Assembly (NCBI RefSeq): GCF_018130615.1
Contig: NZ_JAFCKB010000020.1
Span: 62,001-126,000 of the forward strand
DNA from: Bradyrhizobium manausense
Lineage (GTDB): Bacteria > Pseudomonadota > Alphaproteobacteria > Rhizobiales > Xanthobacteraceae
DNA length: 64,000 bases
Reading direction: 5' to 3'
The notes under the pieces: model-generated
The model's input: only the letters and a program-made list of their open reading frames with translations
Databases searched by the model: none
What the model was told of the DNA's origin: nothing
Translations under genes and position numbers: made by a program
Shown here: positions 34,194-43,050 of the stretch, in pieces
Position numbering within the stretch: position 1 is the first letter of the stretch
Layout: each line of letters opens with the position of its first letter

Positions 34194-34489
34194 AGTCCCC
34201 AGCTTTCATTCCAACGGCCGCGGGCTGAGGGGTTACTCTTCGCTTTACGCCTCGCACCGGGGATATAGGCGCGCAATCAACGCAACAGGGAAAATTAACC
34301 ATACTCATTGAGGGACTATTCACCGAAATGGCAAACAAAGCGTTTAAGCGCAGGCCGCCATTTGCCGCGTCGTTGTGCCGCTTCGGCGCCGACAGCCGCC
34401 CAGTGATTAACGGTTCGTTACCGTGCGCGCCCAGCGGCGCGCGCGCGTCTGGCATCGCAGCTTGATGGCCAGGCTGCGCACGCATGGGC
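34194..34489. other. Regulatory region upstream of the exopolysaccharide operon
   Basis: Just under 300 bases, AT-richer than its surroundings, with no gene recognised. It contains a TAACG-GTT-CGTTA inverted repeat at 34408-34420 and aattaacca near 34292. The promoter for the minus-strand copolymerase operon should be here. Confidence 0.5.
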
Positions 34490-34720
34490 TCAGGCCTTTC
34501 GCAGGACGACGTGATCGTCGCCGCGGCGCGGAAGCATGGCATTCATCAGTGCGTCGTCGAGCGCGGCAAGCAGCGGCGAGCGCTGGCGCGTCTCGTGAAC
34601 GCCGAGCAGACTGTCGCGGGCCTCGACGGCGGCGAGGTCGAGCAGCGCCTGGGGGGCGGGACCTTTGAGATCCCAGGCTTCGGCCGTCGTCGCGAACTCG
34701 ATCGTGACTGACTTATTCAT
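34490..34720 (-). CDS. Small hypothetical protein
   Basis: 76 residues starting MNKSVTIEF, predicted mostly helical, with no recognised domain. The ATG at 34720 opens a stretch with protein-like composition, unlike the upstream extension of the frame. There is no good ribosome site (the bases before it are A-rich). A comparable frame exists on the other strand, so coding is not certain. It lies between the copolymerase operon and the first forward glycosyltransferase. Confidence 0.45.
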   Translation of the reverse strand: MNKSVTIEFATTAEAWDLKGPAPQALLDLAAVEARDSLLGVHETRQRSPLLAALDDALMNAMLPRRGDDHVVLRKA

Positions 34721-35112
34721 CTTTTTTCTAACCGCGCTTGTTCGACTCAAATTTACAGGAAAAATCTCGCGACTTCGAAGAGCAAATCTGATGCCGCGAC
34801 ACATCACCAATCACGGTGCTTAGGGTCGGGTTAATCGGACCCCACGTTAACTACGGCATCGTCCATGTTGCGCTGCTGGCGCGTGATGGACTGCGAATTG
34901 CAGTATCACGCGCAAAGGAATCCGCAGGGAAAACACGCGAAAGCGGTTAAGCGCATGGTAGAACGCCTGATATCCGCGACATTGTCGTCGCGGTGCAGTT
35001 TGAGCGCGCGAGCAGGCCGCCCATTTTGGGACGCATCTGTCCGGCGCGGCCGTGCCGTCGCGGGACACTGCGCGCAGGGCTTTTTCAACATATCTCAGGC
35101 ATTGAGAACGCA
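34721..35112. other. Long intergenic/leader region in the exopolysaccharide locus
   Basis: Almost 400 bases without a credible gene. A GTTAAC palindrome is at 34846-34851, and a hairpin CCGCGAC-N6-GTCGCGG at 34974-34993. The rest may be a long leader of the glycosyltransferase gene starting at 35113, whose own ribosome site is poor. The short forward ORF at 34865 lacks any family resemblance. Confidence 0.5.
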
Positions 35113-36141
35113 ATGACGCTGATCCCGACAGATTTGTCCGCCAGCCGGATCTCGGATGCCGTGCGCGATCCCAACCGGGAGATCGCGGCGAGCTCGCGCG
35201 TCATCGATCTTTCGGTCGGCATCGTCGTCTGCATTCCCTGTTTCCGCCGCCCCGACCACCTGCGGCTGACGCTGGACTCGCTCGTCGACCAGCGCACGCC
35301 GCGTTCTTTCGCGGTGGTGATGGTGGAGAACGATGCGGCAGGCCGCGCGAGCGCGCCGGTGGCCGCGGAGTACCTCGCTTCCGGCAAGCTTCAAGGCGTT
35401 TGCCTGATCGAGAAACGGCAAGGCAATTGCCAGGCGATCAACGCCGCGTTCGAGACGGCGCAGGCGCTGTTTCCCGCCGCGACCCGCTTCCTGATGATCG
35501 ACGACGACGAGATCGCTTCGCCCGACTGGCTCGAATTGATGGTCCGCACCGCGGAGGCGACCGGTGCCGACGTGGTCGGCGGACCCGTGCTCCCGGTGTT
35601 CGACGACGACAGCCAGCCTTGGCTCGCGCGTCATCCCGCGTTCTGTCCCACCTACGACTACACTGGAGCCGTGCCGCTGATCTATGGCTGCGGCAATTGC
35701 CTGATCACGCGCGCGGCATTCGAGCGGCTCGGCAGTCCCGCCTTCGATCTGCGCTTCAATTTTCTCGGCGGCGGTGATTGCGATTTCTTCTATCGCGGCC
35801 GCAATGCCGGCATGCTTTTCCATTGGACGGCGGAGGCCGTCATCACCGAGACCGTGCCGCAGAGCCGCACCAGCTTCGGCTGGATCGTCAGGCGCGGTCT
35901 TCGCATCGGGGTGATCAACTACCGTGTGCGGGTCAAGGCTGCGCAGGGTGTGGCGGAGCGGGTGCGCGTGTTTGCGCAAACGCTGGCCCGGTTGCCGCTG
36001 TCGCTGGTGCGCTCGGCTCGCCTACTGACGTCATCGAAAGCGGTCGTCGCGATGCACCCCGTGCTGGTGGCTGTCGGTTCTGCGCTCGCGGCGTTGGGCT
36101 ACGATCCGAAGCCCTATGAGGCCTCGAAGATCGTTTCCTGA
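35113..36141 (+). CDS. Glycosyltransferase family 2
   Basis: 342-residue GT-A fold transferase. The nucleotide-sugar half opens with VGIVVCIPCFRRPDHLRLTL and has the metal-binding DDDE in RFLMIDDDEIASPDWLEL near residue 135. The acceptor half shows GCGNCLITRAAFERLG and FLGGGDCDFFYRG. The sugar is unknown. The chosen ATG at 35113 is the first with plausible sequence after it; the frame is open further upstream. It probably acts on the lipid-linked repeat unit made by this locus. Confidence 0.85.
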   Translation: MTLIPTDLSASRISDAVRDPNREIAASSRVIDLSVGIVVCIPCFRRPDHLRLTLDSLVDQRTPRSFAVVMVENDAAGRASAPVAAEYLASGKLQGVCLIEKRQGNCQAINAAFETAQALFPAATRFLMIDDDEIASPDWLELMVRTAEATGADVVGGPVLPVFDDDSQPWLARHPAFCPTYDYTGAVPLIYGCGNCLITRAAFERLGSPAFDLRFNFLGGGDCDFFYRGRNAGMLFHWTAEAVITETVPQSRTSFGWIVRRGLRIGVINYRVRVKAAQGVAERVRVFAQTLARLPLSLVRSARLLTSSKAVVAMHPVLVAVGSALAALGYDPKPYEASKIVS

Positions 36142-36152
36142 CGCGTCAGCCG

Positions 36153-37106
36153 CTAGATTCCAAAGTACGAAAGAGCGATCTTGACTGCTGATCGCGGCAT
36201 CGCCTTGAGCGAGCGCCGCCCGACCATGCCGAGATAGCCAAGCGCCTCGCGATGTCGCCCGAAGCGGACCGCCTGTGTTGCCGCATAGGTCACGAGATGG
36301 ATCTCGGCCGCCTGCCGCAAACGCGGCGCCGCGCCGGTTGGAAGCTTCCTGAGGATCAATTCGTCATCGAACACGCGCGCCACCGCCGGGAAGAAATCCT
36401 GCGGCGTCCGCACCGCAGCGTTCATGGTGTTGGCCGTGTGCAGGCGATAGTCGAGGAGAAGCTCTGGCACATAGGCGAACTCGCCTGTTGCGGCGAGGCG
36501 GCACCAGCAATGCCAGTCCTCGCAATAACGGAGCGAGATGTCGAAGCCGCCGGTGGCATGGAAGACCTCGCTGCGGATCAGCATGATCCCGCCGTTGACG
36601 ATGAAATTTCCGCCGGCGAGGCGCTCCAGCACGTTGCCCGAGGGCTTTTGGCGTCCTTTCAGCAAATCGCGGCGGCCGATCCTCCGTCCGGCGCTGTCGA
36701 TCGTGTTGTAATCGCCATAGACCAGCACCGCATGCGGCGCGGCCTTTGCTGCCGCCAGCAGCGTCGTCACCGAATTGGGCCGCAGGCGATCATCGGCATC
36801 GAGGAAGACCAGCCAATTTCCGCGCGCGGTTCGTGCGCCGAGATTTCGTGCGGCCGACACACCCGGGGCGTCGTTCGTCATCAGGCGCAGCCGGGGATCG
36901 CGGATAGATCTCACAATTGCAACGGTGTCATCGGTCGACCCGTCGTCGACGACGATCACCTCGGTGACGTCGGCTTGCGCCAGCGCGCTTGCGATGGTCT
37001 CGCCGAGATAGGCCGCGGCATTTTTCGCGGGGATGACGACGGAAACCGCGGGCGACATGGCGCACGCATCCGTCACCGCGGGCGCGGCGGCCGGTGTATC
37101 GAGCAT
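36153..37106 (-). CDS. Glycosyltransferase family 2
   Basis: About 317 residues. Classic GT2 entry: SVVIPAKNAAAYLGETIASAL, VIVVDDGSTDDTVAIV, the DxD-like LVFLDADDRLRP, and YCEDWHCWCRLAATGEF with the ED-W catalytic-base region. The start is uncertain: ATG at 37106 or 37058, neither with a strong ribosome site; the upstream frame to 37310 has atypical Arg-rich sequence and is not accepted. It converges with the preceding GT2 gene and diverges from the GT4-like gene. Confidence 0.85.
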   Translation of the reverse strand: MLDTPAAAPAVTDACAMSPAVSVVIPAKNAAAYLGETIASALAQADVTEVIVVDDGSTDDTVAIVRSIRDPRLRLMTNDAPGVSAARNLGARTARGNWLVFLDADDRLRPNSVTTLLAAAKAAPHAVLVYGDYNTIDSAGRRIGRRDLLKGRQKPSGNVLERLAGGNFIVNGGIMLIRSEVFHATGGFDISLRYCEDWHCWCRLAATGEFAYVPELLLDYRLHTANTMNAAVRTPQDFFPAVARVFDDELILRKLPTGAAPRLRQAAEIHLVTYAATQAVRFGRHREALGYLGMVGRRSLKAMPRSAVKIALSYFGI

Positions 37107-37308
37107 GGCGTCGGCGAGGGTCAAGCGATGGCTCGTCGTCTTTAAGGATCCGTTAACCAGCCGCCTCGTGCGGCCGTCGCGGATGATACCCGCATAACGA
37201 TCAAATCGTTGTTGCGACGGCGGCCGGCGTCGCCGGTTTCGTAGATTAGCGTTAAACCCTCTGGCGTTAAGTCTGTCGCAGCTTTCGAGAAGTGCGACGG
37301 CCGGTCTC

Positions 37309-38415
37309 ATGCGAGAATGCGGGCCTGATTGCCGCGGATGGATGCAAGTGCCCGCAAAGACATTCGATTACGATCCCGACGCCATGATCCTCAACCTCTT
37401 CTTCGAGGACAAGGACGATCGCTGGTTCCCCGGCGATCGCCATCTGCGGCGCATGGCGCGCAAGATGCTGTTCGGCGAGCCGCGCATGAGCGGGCAGCTG
37501 CGCGTGTTCCTCAATCTCTGTGCCGGGCTCGACCGGCTCGGCATTCGTTATCGCGTCAACGACTACGGCTACGTCGCACAGCACCCGGAAGAGGTCGCGT
37601 GCATCATCGGCCGCGCCTTCCTGCTGAACAAATTCGCGTGGAAGAACCCGATCCTGCTCGGAGTTGCCGCCTATAACCATCCGTTCGACGATCCCGAGCT
37701 GTTCAAGCGGCTTCCGGTCAAGAAATTCCTGGTGCCCGGCGACTGGTATGCCGACATGTACCGGCCCCATTGGCCGGAGACCGAAGCCTGGCCCGTCGGC
37801 ATCGATACCGAACTCTGGGCGCCGTCGCGCCCTCGCGACAAGACCGTCGACGTTCTGCTCTACGACAAGGTCAGCTTGAACCGTGAGCGCTGCGTGCCGG
37901 AGCTGGTCGAGCCGGTCCGCGCCCGGCTCGTGAGGGAAGGCCGAACGTTCACCGAGCTGCGCTACGGCAGCTACAAGGAGGAAGATTACCAGGCCGCGCT
38001 GGCGCGCTCGCGGACAATGATCTTCCTGTGCCAGAGCGAGAGCCAGGGCATCGCCTATCAGCAGGCGCTGTCCTCCGGGGTGCCCGTGTTTGCCTGGGAT
38101 CCCGGCGGCCCGTGGCGGGATCCCGACTATTATCCGCATCGGGTGCAGTTCGGGCCGGTGTCGTCGGTGCCCTATTGGGACGATCGCTGCGGGCTCAAAT
38201 TCGCCGACCGCGCCGGCTTCGAGGAGCGCTGGACCGATTTCTGGGCCGGCTGCACCGCGGGCAGATTCGATCCGCGCGGCTACATCCTGGACAACCTGAC
38301 GCTGGAGCAGCGCGCGCTGCAATATTACGAGATCGCGCGCAGCGTCGCACGGCAGAGCCAGGTTCCCGCCGAGCCCGGTGTGCTGCTTGACGGATGGTTA
38401 ACGGGGATGGGCTAG
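37309..38415 (+). CDS. GT4/GT1-type glycosyltransferase
   Basis: Up to 368 residues, GT-B fold. The C-terminal half carries RTMIFLCQSESQGIAYQQA followed by LSSGVPVFAWD, the E-x7-E nucleotide-diphosphate site, and the middle has WPVGIDTELWAP. Start alternatives are ATG 37309, 37342 (MQVPAKTF) and 37384; none has a clear ribosome site and 37342 reads most naturally. Its 3' end overlaps the frame of the ligase gene, but the likely ligase start is 38 bases downstream. Donor and acceptor are unknown. Confidence 0.8.
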   Translation: MRECGPDCRGWMQVPAKTFDYDPDAMILNLFFEDKDDRWFPGDRHLRRMARKMLFGEPRMSGQLRVFLNLCAGLDRLGIRYRVNDYGYVAQHPEEVACIIGRAFLLNKFAWKNPILLGVAAYNHPFDDPELFKRLPVKKFLVPGDWYADMYRPHWPETEAWPVGIDTELWAPSRPRDKTVDVLLYDKVSLNRERCVPELVEPVRARLVREGRTFTELRYGSYKEEDYQAALARSRTMIFLCQSESQGIAYQQALSSGVPVFAWDPGGPWRDPDYYPHRVQFGPVSSVPYWDDRCGLKFADRAGFEERWTDFWAGCTAGRFDPRGYILDNLTLEQRALQYYEIARSVARQSQVPAEPGVLLDGWLTGMG

Positions 38416-38453
38416 ACCTCGGAGGTCCCCATCGTCCCGTCAGGCCTCGAGGC

Positions 38454-39806
38454 ATGGATCGCAGCGCCGCAGACATGACTGACGTCGAGGCCCGCTCGCT
38501 CGGCCACGCGCTGCGCGACGTGCTGGCGAGGCTCAACGTCGTCAACGCTTCGCGCTGTCTGGTTGCCGTCATTGCTTTGCTTCTGGTGCTGATCACGCTC
38601 GATCCGTTTCCAGACTTGAGCAATCCCGACGTCGCCACCATCGTCAGCGGACGATTGGCAACGACCTATATTTCGTTCGGACTGCTGGCCGCCGTCGCGG
38701 TGCTGTTCACCCTTACCACCGATGCGCCCTCGCTCAGAAGCCTGGTCACGCCGCTGCATCTCTGCCTCGTCGGCTGGATGCTGATCAATCTCGCATTCTC
38801 CGAGAGCCGCGAGGTCTCGATCCAGCGATTTGCGCTCACGGCCAGCGCAACTACGCTTGCCGTCCTGCTGCCGCTGCTGCCGCCGACGCCGCGGAGCTTC
38901 AACCTGTGCCTTGGCGGCGCCGCGCTGGTGCTGCTGGCGGTGTGCTATCTCGGCGTCTTCCTTGCCCCGCAATATTCGATCCACAGCGCGCTCGACATCA
39001 CCGAGCCGCAGCTTGCCGGCGACTGGCGTGGCAGCTTTGGCCACAAGAACATCGCTTCGCCGGTGATGACCATCCTGGTCTATGTCGGAACTTACCTGTC
39101 AGCCGTGGGCTCCTTCGTGATGGGGCCTGCGATCGCGCTGTTGGCCGGCACCTTCCTGATCTTCACCGGCGGCAAGACATCGTCGGTGCTGTGCCTTGCG
39201 ATCTATGCCTTGGCATCGCTGGCCTATGTCACACCGAGCCTGTGGCTGAAGCGGATCATCTGCTTCGCGCCGCTGATCGTGATGAATCTGCTGACGGTTG
39301 GCAGCGTCATGACCCCGGTGCTCGGCAGCATCACGCGGGCGCTTCCGGTCGATCCCACCTTCACCGGCCGTGCCGAGGTCTGGGAGTTTGCGCTCTCGGC
39401 GGTCGCGGACAAGCCGATCACCGGTCATGGCTATGCGGCGTTCTGGGACGGCGCGGCGGAAGGGAAGACCACCCAGGGCTCGGAATGGGCAGTGTCCGCA
39501 GCGCACAGCCACAACAGCTATCTCGACCTCGCCGTCACCATCGGTCTGCCGGGCCTGCTGCTCGTCATTCTCATCTTCGTGCTCGCGCCGCTGCGCAATT
39601 TCCATGAAGCCCAGGCCCACAACCGCAGCAGTGCTTTGGGCAAGCTATTCCTGACCATCTGGCTGTTCGGCCTGTATTTCGGGACGACCGAAACCTTCCT
39701 GCTCGAGCGGCAGAATCCGGTCTGGTTCATGTTCGCGCTTGCGGTCGCCGGCCTGCATTTTCTGGCCAGGTTCCAGTGCGTCGAGCAAATACAACCCCGT
39801 CACTGA
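38454..39806 (+). CDS. O-antigen ligase / Wzy-type polymerase membrane protein
   Basis: 450 residues with about ten membrane helices. The Wzy_C/WaaL signature is present: a large periplasmic loop with TGRAEVWEFAL, ITGHGYAAFWDG and AHSHNSYLDLAVTIGLPG, where the His and Arg residues of the loop act in transfer. It would polymerise the exopolysaccharide repeat or ligate it. No Wzx flippase or priming phosphoglycosyltransferase is found in the window, so the pathway is completed elsewhere. The start at 38454 is chosen over 38394 because the latter overlaps the glycosyltransferase and adds a Pro/Arg-rich tail. Confidence 0.85.
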   Translation: MDRSAADMTDVEARSLGHALRDVLARLNVVNASRCLVAVIALLLVLITLDPFPDLSNPDVATIVSGRLATTYISFGLLAAVAVLFTLTTDAPSLRSLVTPLHLCLVGWMLINLAFSESREVSIQRFALTASATTLAVLLPLLPPTPRSFNLCLGGAALVLLAVCYLGVFLAPQYSIHSALDITEPQLAGDWRGSFGHKNIASPVMTILVYVGTYLSAVGSFVMGPAIALLAGTFLIFTGGKTSSVLCLAIYALASLAYVTPSLWLKRIICFAPLIVMNLLTVGSVMTPVLGSITRALPVDPTFTGRAEVWEFALSAVADKPITGHGYAAFWDGAAEGKTTQGSEWAVSAAHSHNSYLDLAVTIGLPGLLLVILIFVLAPLRNFHEAQAHNRSSALGKLFLTIWLFGLYFGTTETFLLERQNPVWFMFALAVAGLHFLARFQCVEQIQPRH

Positions 39807-39947
39807 CAATCTGTCGCAGCCGTCCGTTTCATATCGGTACACGAGAGACTGCGACGGTATTGGCTTAACGATAAGCAGCGACGTAACTTGTAGTCTGCGA
39901 CAAAACATAATCTATCTGGACACGTTCAGTAACTGTATGCCCCGCAA

Positions 39948-41093
39948 ATGACGTTTCTCAGCGTCGAGCCACTAGACGGTCGGGTGTCCAGCACGTCGGG
40001 AATCTCAGTCGATTTCTTGCGTGACTGGCGACAGGCCGCTCTGCGCCTGAACGCCGGGTATCGCACCGCGTTCCAGCATGGTTACTGGCTAGGTGCCTGG
40101 TATCAGGCCTTTCACGACGTCGCGCCGCTGATTGCCGTCATCACGGATTCGGCGACCGGCAAGGACATCGCGATGGTGCCGATGTTCAGCCACATCAGGC
40201 GCGGCATCCGTGTCGTCGAGTTTGCCGATCTCGGCGTCTCCGACAACAACGCGCCGATCCTGGCTTGCGACGCGAGTTTCGATGCAGCCGGCGCCCAGGC
40301 GATCAGCGCGGCGCTGGTCGATGGCTTGCGCGCCTCGCCTGATCGCTTCGACCTGCTGCGCCTGAAGAAACTGCCGGCCTATGTCGGTGCCAAGCAGAAT
40401 CCGCTGGTGTCGCTCGGCCGGCTCGGCTCGTGCTCGCTCAACGGCAATCTCGTTCTGACCGGCGACGACTATTCGGACTATCAGGCCTCGATCAAGCGCA
40501 TGCAGATGCCGCGTTGCTGGCGCGTGTTCAGCCGTCATGCCGGCGCCCGGTTCGAGATCGTCACCGACGTTGTTCGTGCGCACGAACTGCTCGGCGTCAT
40601 GGACATGCAGCAGCACGAGCGCATGCGGCAGCTTGGCTCGCGGTTCGTCCTCAACGACGAGGCCCATGCCCGCTTCTATCGTGACGTCGCCCGGCAGGGC
40701 GTTGCGGAAGGCTATGCGGTGATCTCGGCGCTCGTCTGCGATGAGGGCATCGTCGGCACCACCTTCGGCATCAGATATGGCGCGACTTACTATTTGCTGC
40801 GGATCGGTCATGCCGGCAGGCAATGGGCGAATTGCTCGCCGGGCCTGCTCGTCACCGAGCGCACCATGGCGGCGCTGCATGCGCAGGGCGTCCGGCGCTT
40901 CGATCTCAGCATCGGCAATCACGATTACAAGCGCCGCTTCGGCGCCAAGCCGGTGCCGCTGACCGATGTCAGCGTCGCTCTGTCCTGGCGCGGGCTGCCT
41001 TTCGTGTTGCGCGATCATGCCGCGCAAGGCTTGCGCCGTCATCCGAAGCTCGCCGCGCTCGCGGCGCGGGCGATGGGCAAGGGCGCACGCTAG
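39948..41093 (+). CDS. GNAT/FemAB-like acyltransferase (CelD/BcsL group)
   Basis: 381 residues. FemAB/BioF2-type proteins contain two GNAT folds; here the second shows GTTFGIRYGATYYLLRIG, SPGLLVTERTMAALHAQGV and RFDLSIGNHDYKRRFG, the usual end of this family. Members are often found in polysaccharide loci, where they acylate sugar amino groups, and that role is inferred here. It starts after a 141-base AT-rich gap containing a likely promoter, so it is transcribed separately from the ligase gene. Confidence 0.82.
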   Translation: MTFLSVEPLDGRVSSTSGISVDFLRDWRQAALRLNAGYRTAFQHGYWLGAWYQAFHDVAPLIAVITDSATGKDIAMVPMFSHIRRGIRVVEFADLGVSDNNAPILACDASFDAAGAQAISAALVDGLRASPDRFDLLRLKKLPAYVGAKQNPLVSLGRLGSCSLNGNLVLTGDDYSDYQASIKRMQMPRCWRVFSRHAGARFEIVTDVVRAHELLGVMDMQQHERMRQLGSRFVLNDEAHARFYRDVARQGVAEGYAVISALVCDEGIVGTTFGIRYGATYYLLRIGHAGRQWANCSPGLLVTERTMAALHAQGVRRFDLSIGNHDYKRRFGAKPVPLTDVSVALSWRGLPFVLRDHAAQGLRRHPKLAALAARAMGKGAR

Positions 41094-41171
41094 AATCCGC
41101 GACATCTGCAGTTGCAGGGTCACTCGAATATCGCAATGATTGTGCTATCGTCGTCTCGATCAGGAGGCGAC

Positions 41172-42056
41172 ATGGACGATCGTTCGGACAAATTTCGCGC
41201 ATTCTACGCGCAGCTGATCTGCGCTGCGGCCAAGGCCACGGACCCACGTCTCGAGCAGGCCTTTCGCAACGTGAGGCGCGAGCCCTTCGCGGGGCCGGGG
41301 CCGTGGTCGATCTCGTTCGGCGGCCATCCCTATGTCGTGACGCCCGATGACGATCCCGCCTTTCTCTACCAGAACGCGCTGCTGGCGCTGGATCCGGCGC
41401 GCGGCGTCAATATCGGCATGCCCGGCGCGCACGCCTATTGGCTCAGCGGCTGCGGCGTCAAGGAAGGCGAGACCGTTCTCCAGATCGGCGCGGGCACCGG
41501 CTATTACACCGCCATTCTGGCCGAGCTCACCGGTCCCAATGGCCGCGTCTACGCCTATGAGATCGACGAACGCCTGGCGGCACTCGCGCGCGAGAATTTG
41601 AAGGACATCGCCACGGTCGAGCTGCGAGACCGCTCGGGCATTGCGTCCGATCTGCCGAGCGTCGACGTGATCTATGTCTGTGCGGGCGCGGCGCAGCCGG
41701 CGACGGAATGGCTCGCGGCATTGCGGCCTGGCGGCCGGCTGGTGTTTCCGCTGGCACCCGAGGGCGTGCTCGGCGGCATGCTGATGATCACGCGCCCGGA
41801 GCAGGGCGCGGCCTGGCCGGCCAAATTCCTCAGCCGGGCGCAGTTCATCGGCTGCGCGGGACTTCAGGATGCGGAGGTCGGCCGGCGACTGGCCGAGGCG
41901 TTCGCAAGGGGATGGGAGGGCGTGCAATCGCTGCGGCGAGGAGACGCGCCCGACGACACCTGCTGGTTTGCCGGCGACGGCTGGTGGCTTTCAACGGCGC
42001 CTGCTTCGGCGCCGGCGGTCAGCGTCCCGCGACACGCGGACATCACGCAGGCCTGA
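41172..42056 (+). CDS. Protein-L-isoaspartate O-methyltransferase-like SAM methyltransferase
   Basis: 294 residues, longer than classical Pcm (about 210), with an extra C-terminal part of unknown role. Motif I VLQIGAGTGYYTAILAELTG and motif II-like VYAYEIDERLAALARENL bind SAM. The Pcm-specific upstream block is less conserved, so the substrate may not be isoaspartyl protein. The ATG at 41172 has aggagg at 41162-41167. A hairpin terminator candidate follows about 175 bases after the stop. Confidence 0.8.
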   Translation: MDDRSDKFRAFYAQLICAAAKATDPRLEQAFRNVRREPFAGPGPWSISFGGHPYVVTPDDDPAFLYQNALLALDPARGVNIGMPGAHAYWLSGCGVKEGETVLQIGAGTGYYTAILAELTGPNGRVYAYEIDERLAALARENLKDIATVELRDRSGIASDLPSVDVIYVCAGAAQPATEWLAALRPGGRLVFPLAPEGVLGGMLMITRPEQGAAWPAKFLSRAQFIGCAGLQDAEVGRRLAEAFARGWEGVQSLRRGDAPDDTCWFAGDGWWLSTAPASAPAVSVPRHADITQA

Positions 42057-42232
42057 CAATTACGATCCCGCGCACCCGGCGCAGCGAAACCGGCCGCGCG
42101 AGGCGCGAAACAGGCTGCGGCAATACCAGCGCCGCGTCAGCGCCTGGACCGGCTTGCGGATCATTTGCGCGATCAGGAGAAGTTCAAAAGCCATTCGTCG
42201 CGTGAGTCCTGTCGTTATTACCCAGATAGATA

Positions 42233-42262
42233 GGGCGGCATTCCCTCGTGAGAATGCCGCCC
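42233..42262. terminator. Bidirectional hairpin between convergent genes
   Basis: Perfect 11-bp stem gggcggcattc (42233-42243) and gaatgccgccc (42252-42262) with an 8-base loop. It lies between the methyltransferase and the convergent wrbA gene. There is no long T run on either side, so termination efficiency is uncertain. Bases 42057-42232 hold no supported gene. Confidence 0.65.
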
Positions 42263-42301
42263 GTATCGCATCAGCCATGCGGCTTGTCGCTGTGCCCAGG
42301 C

Positions 42302-42901
42302 TTAGCTGCGCAGCTTCTTGGCCGTCTCCGCGATCTGGCGTCCCTGATAACGCGCGCCCGCGAGCTCATTGGCGCTGGGCTGGCGGCTGCCGTCGCCGCC
42401 GGTGATCGTGGTGGCGCCGTATGGCGCGCCGCCGGTGACCTCATCGAGCTTCATCTGGCCGGCAAAGCCGTAATTCATGCCGACGATCACCATGCCGAAA
42501 TGCAGGAGGTTGGTGATGATCGAGAACAGCGTCGCCTCCTGGCCGCCATGCTGGGTGGCGGATGCCGTGAAGGCGCCGCCGACCTTGCCGTGCAGCGCGC
42601 CCTTGGCCCAGAGCCCGCCAGCCTGGTCCAAAAAGTTCGCCATCTGCGAGGCCATGCGGCCGAAACGAGTGCCGGTGCCGACGATGATCGCGTCGTAATT
42701 GGCGAGGTCTTCGACCTTGGCGATCGGGGCGGCCTGATCGACCTTGTAATAGGAGGCCTTCGCGACCTCGGCCGGCACCAGCTCGGGCACGCGCCTGATG
42801 TCGACGGTCGCGCCGGCCTCGCGCGCGCCTTCGGCAACAGCATTCGCCATCGCTTCGATGTGGCCGTAGGCGGAATAATAGAGGACGAGAACTTTGGTCA
42901 T
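42302..42901 (-). CDS. wrbA: NAD(P)H:quinone oxidoreductase, WrbA type
   Basis: 199-residue flavodoxin-like FMN enzyme that reduces quinones by two electrons, protecting from redox cycling. The FMN site is visible as [38 protein letters not shown] and [14 protein letters not shown]. The start at 42901 has ggag upstream. It is the last gene after SDR and pirin on the minus strand, with a repeat in the 149-base gap before it, so it may have its own start as well. Confidence 0.93.
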   Translation of the reverse strand: MTKVLVLYYSAYGHIEAMANAVAEGAREAGATVDIRRVPELVPAEVAKASYYKVDQAAPIAKVEDLANYDAIIVGTGTRFGRMASQMANFLDQAGGLWAKGALHGKVGGAFTASATQHGGQEATLFSIITNLLHFGMVIVGMNYGFAGQMKLDEVTGGAPYGATTITGGDGSRQPSANELAGARYQGRQIAETAKKLRS

Positions 42902-42934
42902 GATGGTCTCCAGTGGGGGTGTTCGTGGTCTTTT

Positions 42935-43036
42935 CGTCGTCCCGGGGCGATGCAAAGCATCGAACTCAGGTGCGCAGCTGCGCACCTGAGAACCTCGAGA
43001 TTCCGGGTCTGGCGCTTCGCGCCATCCCGGAATGAC
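42935..43036. repeat. Intergenic palindromic repeat with a 26-bp perfect palindrome
   Basis: Same family as those at 1080 and 10473 (cgtcgtcccggggcg ... atcccggaatgac). At its centre, 42965-42990 is a perfect 26-bp palindrome built on cagctg (arm ctcaggtgcgcag). It separates pirin from wrbA. Confidence 0.75.
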
Positions 43037-43050
43037 TGCTGATGATCTGG

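Noticed and set aside
32337-34268. 643-codon forward frame
   Set aside because: Antisense to the copolymerase gene, which has clear Wzz domains; composition is that of a shadow frame.
34865-35116. 83-codon forward ORF in the exopolysaccharide leader
   Set aside because: No ribosome site, no family resemblance; overlaps a hairpin.
42060-42278. Small minus-strand ORF of 72 codons
   Set aside because: Overlaps the terminator hairpin, has no ribosome site and no protein-like start.
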